A DNA stretch of 64,000 bases from Ureibacillus aquaedulcis (GCF_030418165.1 NZ_JAUHTQ010000006.1:62001-126000); one strand, 5' to 3'; positions 24,586 to 34,152 are shown, counted from the stretch's first letter. The notes: generated by a model from the sequence alone, not told the origin. Numbers and translations are program-made.

Positions 24586-27402
24586 TTATTTGTCATTTTT
24601 GTCAACCTGCTTTCTTTCCTCATGCTTGTTATTATACCAATGTTCTACCTCTAAAACCATATCTTGCAGGGGTAGTTTAGTGACAGAAATTTGGGGTAAT
24701 GCACGCAAAAATTCTGTTCCATACGATTTTGTTTCGATTCGGCGGTCCAATACCACAAAAATGCCTTTATCTTCCGAAGATCTGATCAATCTTCCAAATC
24801 CTTGTTTGAACCTTAAGATCGCCTCGGGCAAAGAGAGTTCGGAAAATGCATTCTTGCCTTGTTGCTGAAGGACCGCTGACTTTGCTTTAAAGGTTGGTTC
24901 TTCAGGTGCAGAGAACGGCAGTCTTACGACAACAACTGATGATAAACCATCGCCCGGTACATCTACTCCTTCCCAAAAGCTGTTCGTCCCAAATAACACA
25001 GAATGACTGAACTTCTGAAAAGCCTTTAATAAACGCATCCTGCTGCCATTGGTAACTCCTTGTGCAAAAATCATATAGTCATCCAGCAGTCCGCTTTCCT
25101 GAATTAACTCGACTGTTTTTCTCAACATATCCTGTGCGGTAAACAATACAAAACATCTACCCTCAGTAGAACGAACTATCTGGGTAATTGCCAATGCAAC
25201 AGATTCAATATACTCAGACTGTGAAACGGATTGAATATCCGGCATATCATTAACGATGAATGCTTTAGCCCCTTTGTAATATTGCTTTGGTGCTTGCAGC
25301 ATTTTAAGCGGCACATTTTCTTTAATACCTAATTGTTTGGCGATGAACCTTTCATTGTTGGGCACGGTTAAAGTACCTGAAGTCCAAATCACCGCGGCTT
25401 TCTCCCTTATAGGGTTAAAAAGTTGCTCCATTGTAGCCGAGATGGATATTGGTTTTTTCAGGACCCGGATGCTGCCTGGAAGGTTTCTTTGGTCGATTTC
25501 TATCCAAGTCGTATAATCATCATCTAATTCGATGAAGATTTCATCCCATTCACTCAGCTTCATTTTATACTCGCGCACAAAAAAGTCCCACTGTTCAAGA
25601 ACCAGATTATGCTCCGGGGCAATTTGTTCAATATCCTTTTTGAAAAGCGTTGACATGCTATCTGCCAAGTCAATCCAGTGTTGCATGGCTTTGGAAAAAT
25701 CGACTAAAAGCCCACGGTTTAACTCAAGCTCCTGGAAAAACGCTATTCTTTTGGGGTTTGATTTTGTTGTTTTGGCTACCGTTTTCATTTGAAAAACGAT
25801 ATCCTGCATGGATTTATCAAATAATTCAACCATCCCGATATACACTTTTTCCAATTGATGAAATGCCTTCAAAGGGATTCTTTGTTTTTTTACGGCAATC
25901 TTTTGAAATGTAGAGAATAATTCCTGATCAGTTGATAACCCAATCCGACCGAATAAATACTTCCAATTGGTAAAGGTAAAAATGGCTTGTTCCCGTTGTT
26001 CTGCTGCTTGAACAAACTGATGCGCTTCATCGATAATCCAGCCGTCGATTTCATCGAATATCGGTTCATGGCGAACAAGGTCCGCAAGTAGCATAGAATG
26101 GTTTGTAATGATCAGGTCGGCTTCTGCACTCTCCTGAATTGCTCGGTCATAGTAATCAAAAGCGTGCTTTTTTCCGCTGCTTTCGCTGTTTTTCCGGATC
26201 TTATCAATAAACAGCTGTCCCCCACCAGAACAATTCAGCTCCGACAGATCTCCTGTCTGTGTTTTCGATAGCCAGACAAGCACTTGCAGGATTGTTAGGG
26301 TTTCATCATAGGATAGATCCTGGCTTTTCATTAACTGTTCAAAGAGCGCAACATCCACATAATTTTTCTTTCCTTTTAACAAGGTTACATTGATTGGACG
26401 CCCAATAATTTTTTCTATTTTTGGAATTTCGTTGTTGAGGAGCTGTTCAAGTAAGTTCGTTGTATACGTACTAATACATACTTTACGGTTATTTTGTTTG
26501 GCATAGAGTACGGAAGGCAATAAATAGCCAATTGTTTTTCCGATACCTGTCGAAGCCTCAATCAACACTTCGGATTTGTCATTTAAATTTTCCCAAATAA
26601 CATCCATCATCTCGAATTGCCCTTGCCGCTCTTCGAACCGGTCCATGGCTCGTTGAAATAGACCTACTTTTTCGGCCGAAGTGCGAGGATAAACCATTCC
26701 TTCTTGTACATCTATTGCACTTTGGGCCGGTTTCTTTAATGCAAGTTTGTTGTAATAAACATAATCGTCTTCTTTAGCCATTTTTCTCCTCTTGATCTGT
26801 AAAGCTTCAAAGAACAACTGAGAAATATTCGACTTTAAGCGAAATGATTTTTTATGCATTTGTTCCAAAGTAACCTGCGGAAGCGATAGAAGCTCTTCCC
26901 AGCATTCTTTTAATAATAATGCACACGCTTTTGCGTCATCATCAGCGCGATGGGCATTGTTAAGCGGGATATTTAACTCTGCAGCTAAATCTCCTAATTT
27001 ATAGCTTAATGAAGATGGAAATAATATTTTGGCCAATTCCACTGTATCAATTTTCTTCCCATTCCAATTTGGCAATCCAACACGCCTAAATTCACCTTGC
27101 AGAAAGGATAAATCAAAATCAGTGTTATGTGCTACAAACACTGCATCCTGCAAAAGCTCATATATATAATCCGCATGTGCCTCAAATGGGCTGGCATCTT
27201 GTACATCTATATCAGTAATATTCGTTAAATCTTGTATAAAAAGCGGGATGGACTTTCCCGGATGAATGAATGATGTATAAGTCTTCTTGATACACCAATC
27301 CTCCATAATGACAATTGCAATTTGAATCATTCGGTCACCATTTGCCTGGGAATGACCCGTTGTTTCAATATCAACAATTGCATATTTTTGACTTTCCACC
27401 AT
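24586..27402 (-). CDS. dinG: DinG-type 3'-5' exonuclease/helicase-like protein
   Basis: About 938 residues. An N-terminal DEDDh exonuclease domain (about 5-170; IVDIETTGHS, HNTDFDLSFL, HRADDDAKA) is fused to an SF2 helicase-like ATPase (ASTGIGKTIGYLLP Walker A; IIDEAHQF). The Fe-S cysteine set of E. coli DinG/XPD is absent between these motifs, as in Gram-positive DinG, where exonuclease activity dominates. ATG 27402 (MVESQKYAIVD) is preferred to the TTG at 27411. The window also holds the second paralogue, YpvA, which lacks the exonuclease but keeps the cysteines. Confidence 0.9.
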   Translation of the reverse strand: MVESQKYAIVDIETTGHSQANGDRMIQIAIVIMEDWCIKKTYTSFIHPGKSIPLFIQDLTNITDIDVQDASPFEAHADYIYELLQDAVFVAHNTDFDLSFLQGEFRRVGLPNWNGKKIDTVELAKILFPSSLSYKLGDLAAELNIPLNNAHRADDDAKACALLLKECWEELLSLPQVTLEQMHKKSFRLKSNISQLFFEALQIKRRKMAKEDDYVYYNKLALKKPAQSAIDVQEGMVYPRTSAEKVGLFQRAMDRFEERQGQFEMMDVIWENLNDKSEVLIEASTGIGKTIGYLLPSVLYAKQNNRKVCISTYTTNLLEQLLNNEIPKIEKIIGRPINVTLLKGKKNYVDVALFEQLMKSQDLSYDETLTILQVLVWLSKTQTGDLSELNCSGGGQLFIDKIRKNSESSGKKHAFDYYDRAIQESAEADLIITNHSMLLADLVRHEPIFDEIDGWIIDEAHQFVQAAEQREQAIFTFTNWKYLFGRIGLSTDQELFSTFQKIAVKKQRIPLKAFHQLEKVYIGMVELFDKSMQDIVFQMKTVAKTTKSNPKRIAFFQELELNRGLLVDFSKAMQHWIDLADSMSTLFKKDIEQIAPEHNLVLEQWDFFVREYKMKLSEWDEIFIELDDDYTTWIEIDQRNLPGSIRVLKKPISISATMEQLFNPIREKAAVIWTSGTLTVPNNERFIAKQLGIKENVPLKMLQAPKQYYKGAKAFIVNDMPDIQSVSQSEYIESVALAITQIVRSTEGRCFVLFTAQDMLRKTVELIQESGLLDDYMIFAQGVTNGSRMRLLKAFQKFSHSVLFGTNSFWEGVDVPGDGLSSVVVVRLPFSAPEEPTFKAKSAVLQQQGKNAFSELSLPEAILRFKQGFGRLIRSSEDKGIFVVLDRRIETKSYGTEFLRALPQISVTKLPLQDMVLEVEHWYNNKHEERKQVDKNDK

Positions 27403-27551
27403 TTTTCTCAACTCACAGTTTAAAATTTATTATTAATCGGTTGTATTGTTGGATCTTGAAATATTTTATGAACCAATCGGATTTTCCGAACTTGATAAGC
27501 GAATTTTATCATACCTGCAGTCAATCGGTCACCTTATGCCCATCTTGAAAT

Positions 27552-27587
27552 TAAAAAGACCCCAAAGTCATGGAAACCTTTGAGGTT
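27552..27587 (-). terminator. orphan intrinsic terminator upstream of dinG
   Basis: Minus-strand 9-bp stem ACCTCAAAG / CTTTGGGGT, loop 10, then CTTTTTAATTT. No intact gene ends in front of it, since panD already has its own terminator. It may mark a lost gene. Confidence 0.65.
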
Positions 27588-27625
27588 GAGGTAAGTTGCT
27601 ATGTAAATTTAAAAAAGACTATTAA

Positions 27626-27748
27626 GAAAATGCTAATGGTATTACAGAAGCACTATTAACTGAGCAGTCGCAGCCATCAGCAAAAGCTGTGGATCATATT
27701 TCAAAACGAACACTTTTTGTTAGAAGGCCTATGCTCCAGCCTACCTAA
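27626..27748 (+). pseudogene. possible gene remnant (40 codons, no start)
   Basis: An open frame of 40 codons ending in TAA encodes a protein-like stretch (SAKAVDHISKRTLFVRRP) but has no start codon or ribosome site and is stopped upstream. It may be the decayed 3' end of a lost gene. Evidence is weak, resting only on the look of the translation. Confidence 0.2.
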
Positions 27749-27794
27749 TATATGTATATGGATTTTTTATATTTTATAGCGTTATTTATAAATA

Positions 27795-27907
27795 AAAAGA
27801 GCAGGGGCTCATCTCCCTGCTCATAAAAACAAAGTACTCCGACAAATCCGTGTCGTAATGAGTACTTTGGTTGTAAAGTATAAACTTTACATAGGTTTGG
27901 CACCTAT
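27795..27907 (-). terminator. panBCD terminator with three preceding hairpins
   Basis: Past the panD stop the minus strand forms hairpins at 27891-27907 (6 bp), 27873-27890 (7 bp), 27830-27869 (10 bp plus an inner 5 bp), and finally GAGCAGGG/CCCTGCTC at 27799-27822 followed by TTTTTATTT. The last is a clear intrinsic terminator; the others may protect the mRNA 3' end. Confidence 0.88.
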
Positions 27908-27961
27908 CGTTATTCTATATCAAGATTCATAGAAACTCAAGAGGAAATATATTCTGCAATA

Positions 27962-28345
27962 CTATTTTATTGTAGCTTCCGGTTCATGGGAAATCATTTC
28001 TTTGATTCTATTATGCTCACCCATAATGGCTACTGTTGGTTTATGCCATTTTGCTTCCTCATTTGTAACATAGATATAGGAAATAATAATAACAATATCA
28101 CCTCTTTGAACAAGTCTTGCTGCAGCACCATTCACACAAATTACACCACTGCCCCGCTCTCCTGCAATAATATAAGTTTCAAAACGGGCACCATTGTTAT
28201 TATTGACAATATGCACCTTCTCATTTGGCAGCATCCCAACAGCATCCAGAATATCTTCATCGATCGTAATGGACCCTATATAATTTAAATCGGCTTGTGT
28301 TACCTGTGCCCGATGGATTTTACCGTTCATCATCATTCTAAACAT
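27962..28345 (-). CDS. panD: aspartate 1-decarboxylase
   Basis: A 127-residue proenzyme that self-cleaves to create a pyruvoyl cofactor and then makes beta-alanine from aspartate for pantothenate. The cleavage site is Gly-Ser in NYIGSITID. The N-terminus [16 protein letters not shown] is the family start. Its ATG overlaps the end of panC by 8 nt. Together panB-panC-panD supply both halves of pantothenate and join them. Confidence 0.97.
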   Translation of the reverse strand: MFRMMMNGKIHRAQVTQADLNYIGSITIDEDILDAVGMLPNEKVHIVNNNNGARFETYIIAGERGSGVICVNGAAARLVQRGDIVIIISYIYVTNEEAKWHKPTVAIMGEHNRIKEMISHEPEATIK

Positions 28346-29201
28346 ATGCTGCTTCCCCTTTTAAAGAAAAAATAATATTATCTATCAATCTCGTTTTTCC
28401 TATATAAACTGCCGTTGCAAGCAAAAAGTGATCTGTTTCCTCTGTAACCCCTTTTAAATCCGGGTAAGATAGCAGCTCTATATAATCGATTTTTCCGGAA
28501 CTTTTACTTTTAATATGATGTGACGCAAGTTTAATCGCTTCATCAGCGTCCCCATTCAATAGAAATTTTTCTTTGGCTATCACTATTGCTTCATAGATTA
28601 CTGGTGCCACTTCACGTTCATGCTCTGATAAATAGACATTGCGCGATGATTTTGCCAACCCATCAGCTTCACGTACAATGGGCAGGGATCTGATTTCTAA
28701 TGGGAAGTTGTAATCCCTTACTAAAGTTTGTATGATTGCCACCTGCTGTGCATCTTTCTGGCCAAAGTAAGCACGAGTTGGTTCTGTTATATGGAATAGC
28801 TTAGTGACCACTTGCAGCACCCCATCAAAATGTCCAGGTCTTGAAGCACCGCACAAAATTTCGGATTGTCTTCCAGCTCTTATCATAATGCCGCCATTTT
28901 CCGGATACATCTCTTCTGCAGACGGAGCAAAAATAATGTCAACTCCTACCGACTCAGCAAGTTGAACATCTCTATTTAAATCACGGGGATAGGATTCAAA
29001 GTCTTCGTTTGGCCCAAATTGGGTTGGATTAACAAAAATGCTCATAACCACAAGTTCATTTTCTTCTCTTGCTTTGCCTGCCAACGCTAAATGCCCCTCA
29101 TGCAAAAAGCCCATGGTAGGAACCAAGCCAATGGATTTGCCATCTTTTTTTGCCTGGTGAATAGTAGCTTTCAATTGGGATATTGTGTGTATGATCATCA
29201 T
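28338..29201 (-). CDS. panC: pantothenate synthetase (pantoate-beta-alanine ligase)
   Basis: A 287-residue ATP-dependent ligase joining pantoate and beta-alanine. The nucleotidyltransferase motif [12 protein letters not shown] (HxGH-like) and [13 protein letters not shown] plus YFGQKDAQQ and KSSRNVYLS identify it. Its start overlaps the panB stop by 4 nt and its 3' end overlaps panD, so the three genes form one tightly coupled operon. Confidence 0.97.
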   Translation of the reverse strand: MMIIHTISQLKATIHQAKKDGKSIGLVPTMGFLHEGHLALAGKAREENELVVMSIFVNPTQFGPNEDFESYPRDLNRDVQLAESVGVDIIFAPSAEEMYPENGGIMIRAGRQSEILCGASRPGHFDGVLQVVTKLFHITEPTRAYFGQKDAQQVAIIQTLVRDYNFPLEIRSLPIVREADGLAKSSRNVYLSEHEREVAPVIYEAIVIAKEKFLLNGDADEAIKLASHHIKSKSSGKIDYIELLSYPDLKGVTEETDHFLLATAVYIGKTRLIDNIIFSLKGEAAYV

Positions 29202-30040
29202 TTTTCCACGCCCCCATAAATTTGCGATAGCTCTTCATCCTTCATCGTAAAGCTGTGCTTCAATGTAGGGAAGGAGCCATCTTTTACTGCATTCTTATAG
29301 TTTTTAATCCCGCTTTCAACCTCTTCCCCTACAAACGAAAAGCTCTCAGCAAATTTAGGAATATGATGCTTCCCATAACGCAGTAAATCGTGATAAACAA
29401 GTACCTGCCCATCAGCAGAAGCACCGGCCCCGATACCAATTGTCGGAATCTTCAATGCCTTAGTAACCGCTTCAGTTAGCTGATGTGGAATGCATTCCAA
29501 TACGACAGCACAGGCTCCTGCTGCTTCACATTCCTTTGCATCTTGTATTAATTTCATTGCTTGCTCAGCTGTTTTCCCCTGTACTTTATACCCACCTAGA
29601 ACACTCGCTGACTGTGGCTGCAATCCTAAGTGTGCAACGACCGGGACTCCAGCGGTTGTTAACTTTTCAATCGCTGTTAATACAACGCCAGCACCCTCGA
29701 GCTTCAGAGCATTTGCACCAGTTTCCTGCATCATTCTGACCGCGGTTTTCAATGTCTCATTGGAATCCCCATGATACGATCCAAAAGGCATATCTACAAC
29801 TACAAAAGTATCCTTTGCTCCACGTCTTACAGCTTTTGCATGGTGGATCATATCTTCGACTGTTACAGGGAGTGTTGAATCATACCCCAGAACAACCATT
29901 CCTAAGGAATCCCCTACTAAAATCGTATCAACTCCAGCCTCTTCAGCGAACTTTGCAGCAGGGTGGTCATAGGCCGTAATCATAACGATTTTTTCCCCTT
30001 CTGCTTTCATTTTTAAGAAGTCGCTCGTACTTTTCATCAT
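29198..30040 (-). CDS. panB: 3-methyl-2-oxobutanoate hydroxymethyltransferase
   Basis: A 280-residue TIM-barrel enzyme making ketopantoate from 2-oxoisovalerate and methylene-tetrahydrofolate. Key metal/substrate segments [31 protein letters not shown] and [14 protein letters not shown] are present. It starts behind AAGGAGG. It is the first gene of panBCD and is preceded by a structured leader with an intrinsic terminator. Confidence 0.97.
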   Translation of the reverse strand: MMKSTSDFLKMKAEGEKIVMITAYDHPAAKFAEEAGVDTILVGDSLGMVVLGYDSTLPVTVEDMIHHAKAVRRGAKDTFVVVDMPFGSYHGDSNETLKTAVRMMQETGANALKLEGAGVVLTAIEKLTTAGVPVVAHLGLQPQSASVLGGYKVQGKTAEQAMKLIQDAKECEAAGACAVVLECIPHQLTEAVTKALKIPTIGIGAGASADGQVLVYHDLLRYGKHHIPKFAESFSFVGEEVESGIKNYKNAVKDGSFPTLKHSFTMKDEELSQIYGGVEK

Positions 30041-30380
30041 TTTCTCCTCCTTTTTTAAGAAGAAAACATGAGAAGAACTGATTATCGACCATTAGCGATA
30101 ATCAATGTTTTTCCCTTATGCCAAAGCCCGGCAAAGGAGCGGTGCCCCGGCATAAAAAAATCCCTCTGTCGGTAAAATAGACAGAAGGATTGCGTTGTTG
30201 TAATTCAAATCTTAACGCAGTTGTTTTCTTCCGTCCCTGTCTTTCATTAGATCAAGGCAGATCTTTTTGGTTAGTAAAGCGTGTAAAAAGGTACAGTTCA
30301 AAAATGATACTGTCCATACCGCTACTATAACAAGTTTTAAACTAATCGTATACAGATTTAAATGAAATTTATCACTATTT
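30041..30380 (-). promoter_or_regulatory. structured panB leader with intrinsic terminator
   Basis: Minus-strand order: a possible -10 (TATAGT, about 30326), a hairpin TGCGTT..AACGCA (about 30192-30220), a terminator stem AATCCTTCTGTC / GACAGAGGGATT followed by TTTTTTT (about 30157-30193), a GC-rich ATGCC..GGCAT hairpin, and a perfect 9-bp stem TGATTATCG/CGATAATCA about 50 nt before the panB start. The layout suggests premature termination control. A match to a named riboswitch class could not be made by eye. Confidence 0.5.
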
Positions 30381-30414
30381 TAATTGGAAGATTTTTTGGA
30401 GAGGTCGTCCACAA

Positions 30415-30450
30415 TAAAACCCTTCCACTTTTTAATGGAAGGGTTTTTTC
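30415..30450. terminator. bidirectional terminator
   Basis: Perfect 10-bp stem AACCCTTCCA / TGGAAGGGTT (30418-30427 / 30436-30445), with T-tracts TTTTTT on the plus strand and TTTTATT on the minus strand. On the minus strand it follows the small CxxC protein gene. Confidence 0.85.
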
Positions 30451-30484
30451 ATGAAAAATAATTTTTAAGAAATACTAGAATACC

Positions 30485-30616
30485 TTAGACCTTGTGCACA
30501 CCTGTAGATGAAGAATTTGAAGAACGTACTTTCCCGCAACGAACGCAGCGATCTGTAAAATAACTGTATTTATGATAGCCAAGCATACGACAAAACAAAG
30601 AACTAATCATTTTCAT
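30485..30616 (-). CDS. small CxxC protein, 43 residues
   Basis: A short gene with ATG at 30616 behind GGGGTGA, encoding MKMISSLFCRMLGYHKYSY, then TDRCVRCGKVRSS and a Ser-rich tail. The pattern C-x5-H followed by CxxCG resembles small single-zinc-ribbon proteins of phages and Bacilli (DUF1660-like), an assignment by eye only. It is flanked by a terminator downstream and an AT-rich upstream region with TATAAT (30643-30648). It is not part of the pan or birA units. No function is proposed. Confidence 0.6.
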   Translation of the reverse strand: MKMISSLFCRMLGYHKYSYFTDRCVRCGKVRSSNSSSTGVHKV

Positions 30617-30805
30617 AAAGCTAGTTCACCCCGAATCTAGTAATTATAAAGTCTATCAACTATTTTTCTTAATTATATATTCCTATATGTAATAGAAAAT
30701 ACCATAGTAATAGTAAAAATGTAATAATCAATTTGAATATTTTAACATTTTGTACTTTTCGATTATTCTGAAATTTAAATTCAGTAGACTTATTGACTAT
30801 ACAAT

Positions 30806-30856
30806 AAAAAAACTCTTTTTCATCAGTGAATATTCACCTAAGAAAAAGAGTTTTTC
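30806..30856 (-). terminator. terminator of the bshA-cca-birA operon
   Basis: Long stem AAAAACTCTTTTTC / GAAAAAGAGTTTTT with an inner GTGAATATTCAC stem, followed on the minus strand by TTTTATTG. Confidence 0.93.
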
Positions 30857-30870
30857 GAATTTCCATGATA

Positions 30871-31857
30871 TTATTCTTTTAGTTCAATGTCTGCCGAATA
30901 GACACTGCGGATTTCACCATTCTCAAGTTGTATCTCAAGAACTCCTGATTCTGTGATTCCAATTGCCTTTCCTTGAATCACATCCCTTAAAGTCGTTGCT
31001 TTAATTTGTTTACCGATTGTTCCCGATGCTTCTTCCCAAAGTTTCTTGATGGGAGCGAAACCCTCTGCCATATACAAATCACTATATTTCTCTAAATAGT
31101 TTAAAATGGTCCCAACTAGTTCAGCTCGATTTAAAGCTCTATCTTCTTCCATACCTAAAGAAGTTGCAATAGCATGCAGCTCTTCCGGAAAGTCGCCTTG
31201 CTGTTGATTTACATTGATTCCGATTCCGATTAATAAAGCTTGTACCCGATCCATCTCAGCAATCATTTCTGTTAGAATCCCTGTACATTTGCGTCCATTA
31301 ATCAAAATATCATTTGGCCATTTGATGACCGGAGTAAAATTGCTGTAGAGTGATTTCATTGCATTCACAATTGCAACTGCGGCAACCAATGTAAATTGTG
31401 GTGCTTGGTGCGGCAATACGTCCGGTTTAATAATAACTGTCATCCAGATGCCTTTCCCTCTTGTCGATTCCCAAGGACGACTCATCCGTCCTTTGCCATC
31501 AGTTTGAGTTTCAGCTATGACAACCGTTCCATCCGGTGCCCCGGTTCGTGCTAGCTCATGCGCAATTGTTTGCGTTGTGGCACATTCCTGATAATAATGA
31601 ATTGTTTGACCGAATCGTTCCGTTGATAGCAAGGATGCTATACTGGCAGCATCCACCCTGTCCGGTTTGCTTCTTAGAAGATAGCCCTTTTTCTTGATTG
31701 TATCAAAAGTATATCCTTCTTCTTGCAGGGACTGTAAATGTTTCCATACTGCCGTTCGGGAGATTCCTAGTTCTTCTGCCAGATTCTGGCCAGAAATCGG
31801 TTCACCCGAAGACAGCAGGAAACGTTTAAGTATTTTATCCTTCATTGATAAAGTCAT
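30871..31857 (-). CDS. birA: bifunctional biotin-protein ligase / biotin operon repressor
   Basis: A 328-residue protein. The N-terminal helix-turn-helix (about 15-60; SGQNLAEELGISRTAVWKHL) can repress biotin genes. The ligase domain has DGKGRMSRPWES, KGIWMTVIIKP and KWPNDILINGRK, which bind biotinyl-5'-AMP and transfer biotin to carboxylases. The start ATG 31857 follows AAGGAA and overlaps the 3' end of cca by 23 nt. It is the last gene of the bshA-cca-birA set, as in B. subtilis. Confidence 0.95.
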   Translation of the reverse strand: MTLSMKDKILKRFLLSSGEPISGQNLAEELGISRTAVWKHLQSLQEEGYTFDTIKKKGYLLRSKPDRVDAASIASLLSTERFGQTIHYYQECATTQTIAHELARTGAPDGTVVIAETQTDGKGRMSRPWESTRGKGIWMTVIIKPDVLPHQAPQFTLVAAVAIVNAMKSLYSNFTPVIKWPNDILINGRKCTGILTEMIAEMDRVQALLIGIGINVNQQQGDFPEELHAIATSLGMEEDRALNRAELVGTILNYLEKYSDLYMAEGFAPIKKLWEEASGTIGKQIKATTLRDVIQGKAIGITESGVLEIQLENGEIRSVYSADIELKE

Positions 31858-33019
31858 TTATGAACCATTCCTTCAACTTCTCTTCGTCATTTTCTACATA
31901 TCCATTCAACACGGCAATAGTTGCAGCATCCAGTGCTACTTTAATCCATGGACCCTTTTTCCTGGTAGTCCAGCTCATTAAATGATTGCCATTGATCGCT
32001 AGCTGATCAATGGCCTGCAATGGCAAGTTATTCTTAATTTCCCGTATTTTTTCCTTTTTAAAAGGCAGTCCTATATTCTGCCACCTTGCAAAATCATAAG
32101 CAGTTTCCAGTACTTCCAATTCATTTGTAAAGTAGTCCATTGCAGTCCAATTTTGCCGTAGCGCGTCAAACGCATTTAGCACTTTGCGGATATAGGTTTT
32201 TTCTCTATTCGACAATCGATAGAAATCTGCAATGTTTTGAAACTCCTGGCGGTTGAGCAGACATAAGTAAGCCCAACCCACCACTGGTTTCCCAGCCTTA
32301 AATATACGCCAATGCTCGAGCTGTTCTGCAAATTGCCCAACTAAAAATTTCGATAAATTTGTCTCGATTAGTGTTTGAAGCCCGTAATAGACATATTTAC
32401 TTTTCCATATCTTTGCCAATTCCATCGAGATTCGTTCATTGGCGATAAAATCAATTAAATCGCTATCTACCTGAATTGCCTTTAAAGTTTCTTCTTCAAT
32501 AGAAAACCCTAATTGTGCACAGAATCGAATTGCCCTTAACATTCGAAGGGCATCTTCGCGAAAACGGACATTTGGATTACCTACTGCACGAATCAACTTT
32601 TTATCAATATCTTCTTTGCCGCCAAACAAATCGATAATCTTGCCTTCTTTTGTAAAGGCCATTGCGTTGATTGTAAAGTCGCGTCGTTGTAGATCGTCTT
32701 CCAGATTACGAACAAATGCTACTTCTTCCGGTCTCCGATAATCGCTATATGTACCATCCGTACGATAGGTTGTTACTTCAATTGGTTCGCCTTCGTCCAA
32801 TACTAAAACGGTCCCGTGCTCAATTCCGACATCCACTGTCGATGTAAAGATGCCTTTTATCTCAGTAGGCAGGGCATTCGTCGCTACGTCCACATCATTG
32901 ACTGGTCTTTGCAATAGGTAATCACGTACCGCACCGCCAACAATCACTGCTTCGAAACCACTCTTTTCAATTTTGTCAATTACCCGTAATGCAACGTGCC
33001 ATTCCTTCTTCACATTCAT
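31835..33019 (-). CDS. cca: CCA-adding tRNA nucleotidyltransferase
   Basis: A 394-residue class II nucleotidyltransferase that builds or repairs the 3' CCA end of tRNA. It has VGGAVRDYLL, the metal-binding DVDVATNA, DFTINAMAF and the flexible/B-motif region RFREDALRMLRAIRF. It overlaps the bshA stop by 4 nt (ATGA) and the birA start by 23 nt. Confidence 0.96.
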   Translation of the reverse strand: MNVKKEWHVALRVIDKIEKSGFEAVIVGGAVRDYLLQRPVNDVDVATNALPTEIKGIFTSTVDVGIEHGTVLVLDEGEPIEVTTYRTDGTYSDYRRPEEVAFVRNLEDDLQRRDFTINAMAFTKEGKIIDLFGGKEDIDKKLIRAVGNPNVRFREDALRMLRAIRFCAQLGFSIEEETLKAIQVDSDLIDFIANERISMELAKIWKSKYVYYGLQTLIETNLSKFLVGQFAEQLEHWRIFKAGKPVVGWAYLCLLNRQEFQNIADFYRLSNREKTYIRKVLNAFDALRQNWTAMDYFTNELEVLETAYDFARWQNIGLPFKKEKIREIKNNLPLQAIDQLAINGNHLMSWTTRKKGPWIKVALDAATIAVLNGYVENDEEKLKEWFINDFINEG

Positions 33020-34152
33020 ACACGAAGTGCCACCAATCGCTCATATAGTTGTTCATAATGATCAATAATCGGTTTTGCCAAGAACTTCGTTTGAATGGAA
33101 GTAAGTGCAGCTTGCCGGAATTGAATTAATTTCTCTTCGTCCTTCAATAATTCAATCGCATATTTGGCTGCTCCCTCAGTATCACCTGGTTCAATGATAA
33201 AACCGTTTTCCCCATGTTGAATAACTTCGGGTATGCCGCCCACGTTTGTTCCAATTCCTGGAACACCACAGGCCATTCCCTCCAATAAAACCAAACCGAA
33301 AGACTCGGTTTCCGACATAAGTAATTTTAAGTCGCTTAAGCCGAATAATTCTGCTACGTTTTCTTGTTTTCCTAAAAACAGGACATCCTCTTTAAATGGT
33401 GAGGACTTTACTAAATCCACCATTCTTTGTTTTTCTGGACCGTCTCCAACCAATAGCAGTTTGGCAGGCATTTCTTCCCGTACTTTAAAGAAGGTATTGA
33501 TGATATCCGGCAGGTTCTTGATTTTACGGAAATTCGATACATGAATCAATACACGTTCATTATCGCGAATGCCGTACTGCGCTTTTAAATTACTTGAATC
33601 GATTGGCTTAAATACAGATTCATCAACGAAATTATAAACAGTCTCTATTTCCTTCTTTGGATCTATTAACTGATAGGTCTGTTCTTTCAAGGCATCTGAA
33701 ACAGCCGTCACAATATCAGACTTTTCAATTCCATACTTAATGGCTTGAGCCATGGTTGAGTCCTGGCCCAAAACAGAGATATCCGTTCCATGCAGGGTTG
33801 TAAGAATCCCTATATTTTCTCCACACATTTCACGAGCCAGTACCGCACATACAGCATGCGGGATTGCATAATGAACATGCAATACATCCAGCTTCTTTTC
33901 TTTAATAACATCAGCCATCTTGCTCGCCAGTGCTAGATCATAGGGAGGATATTGGAAAACGGAGTAGTTATTAACTTCAACTTCGTGGAAAAATACATTA
34001 GGGTAAATCTTGTTCAATCGAAATGGAACACTTGATGTAATAAAATGTATTTCATGTCCTCGCTCAGCAAGCATTTTTCCAAGTTCTGTTGCAAGAACTC
34101 CCGACCCGCCAACTGTTGGATAACATGTAATACCGATTTTCAATCTTCTCAT
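33016..34152 (-). CDS. bshA: bacillithiol glycosyltransferase BshA
   Basis: A 378-residue GT4 glycosyltransferase joining UDP-GlcNAc and L-malate in bacillithiol synthesis. The N-terminus MRRLKIGITCYPTVGGSG, HVHYAIPHA, TTLHGTDISVLG and the C-terminal E-x7-E-like SETESFGLVLLEGMACG are family hallmarks. ATG 34152 is chosen over an upstream in-frame TTG because it gives the family N-terminus. In B. subtilis bshB1 lies immediately upstream; here it is replaced by about 190 bp of non-coding DNA. Confidence 0.94.
   Translation of the reverse strand: MRRLKIGITCYPTVGGSGVLATELGKMLAERGHEIHFITSSVPFRLNKIYPNVFFHEVEVNNYSVFQYPPYDLALASKMADVIKEKKLDVLHVHYAIPHAVCAVLAREMCGENIGILTTLHGTDISVLGQDSTMAQAIKYGIEKSDIVTAVSDALKEQTYQLIDPKKEIETVYNFVDESVFKPIDSSNLKAQYGIRDNERVLIHVSNFRKIKNLPDIINTFFKVREEMPAKLLLVGDGPEKQRMVDLVKSSPFKEDVLFLGKQENVAELFGLSDLKLLMSETESFGLVLLEGMACGVPGIGTNVGGIPEVIQHGENGFIIEPGDTEGAAKYAIELLKDEEKLIQFRQAALTSIQTKFLAKPIIDHYEQLYERLVALRV

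Larger units (their letters stand above)
27403..27961. other. dinG-panD intergenic region
   Basis: About 560 bp without an intact gene. It holds a hairpin with T-tract (27554-27586), a possible reading-frame remnant on the plus strand (27626-27748), and the panD 3' hairpin cluster (27795-27907). Confidence 0.6.
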
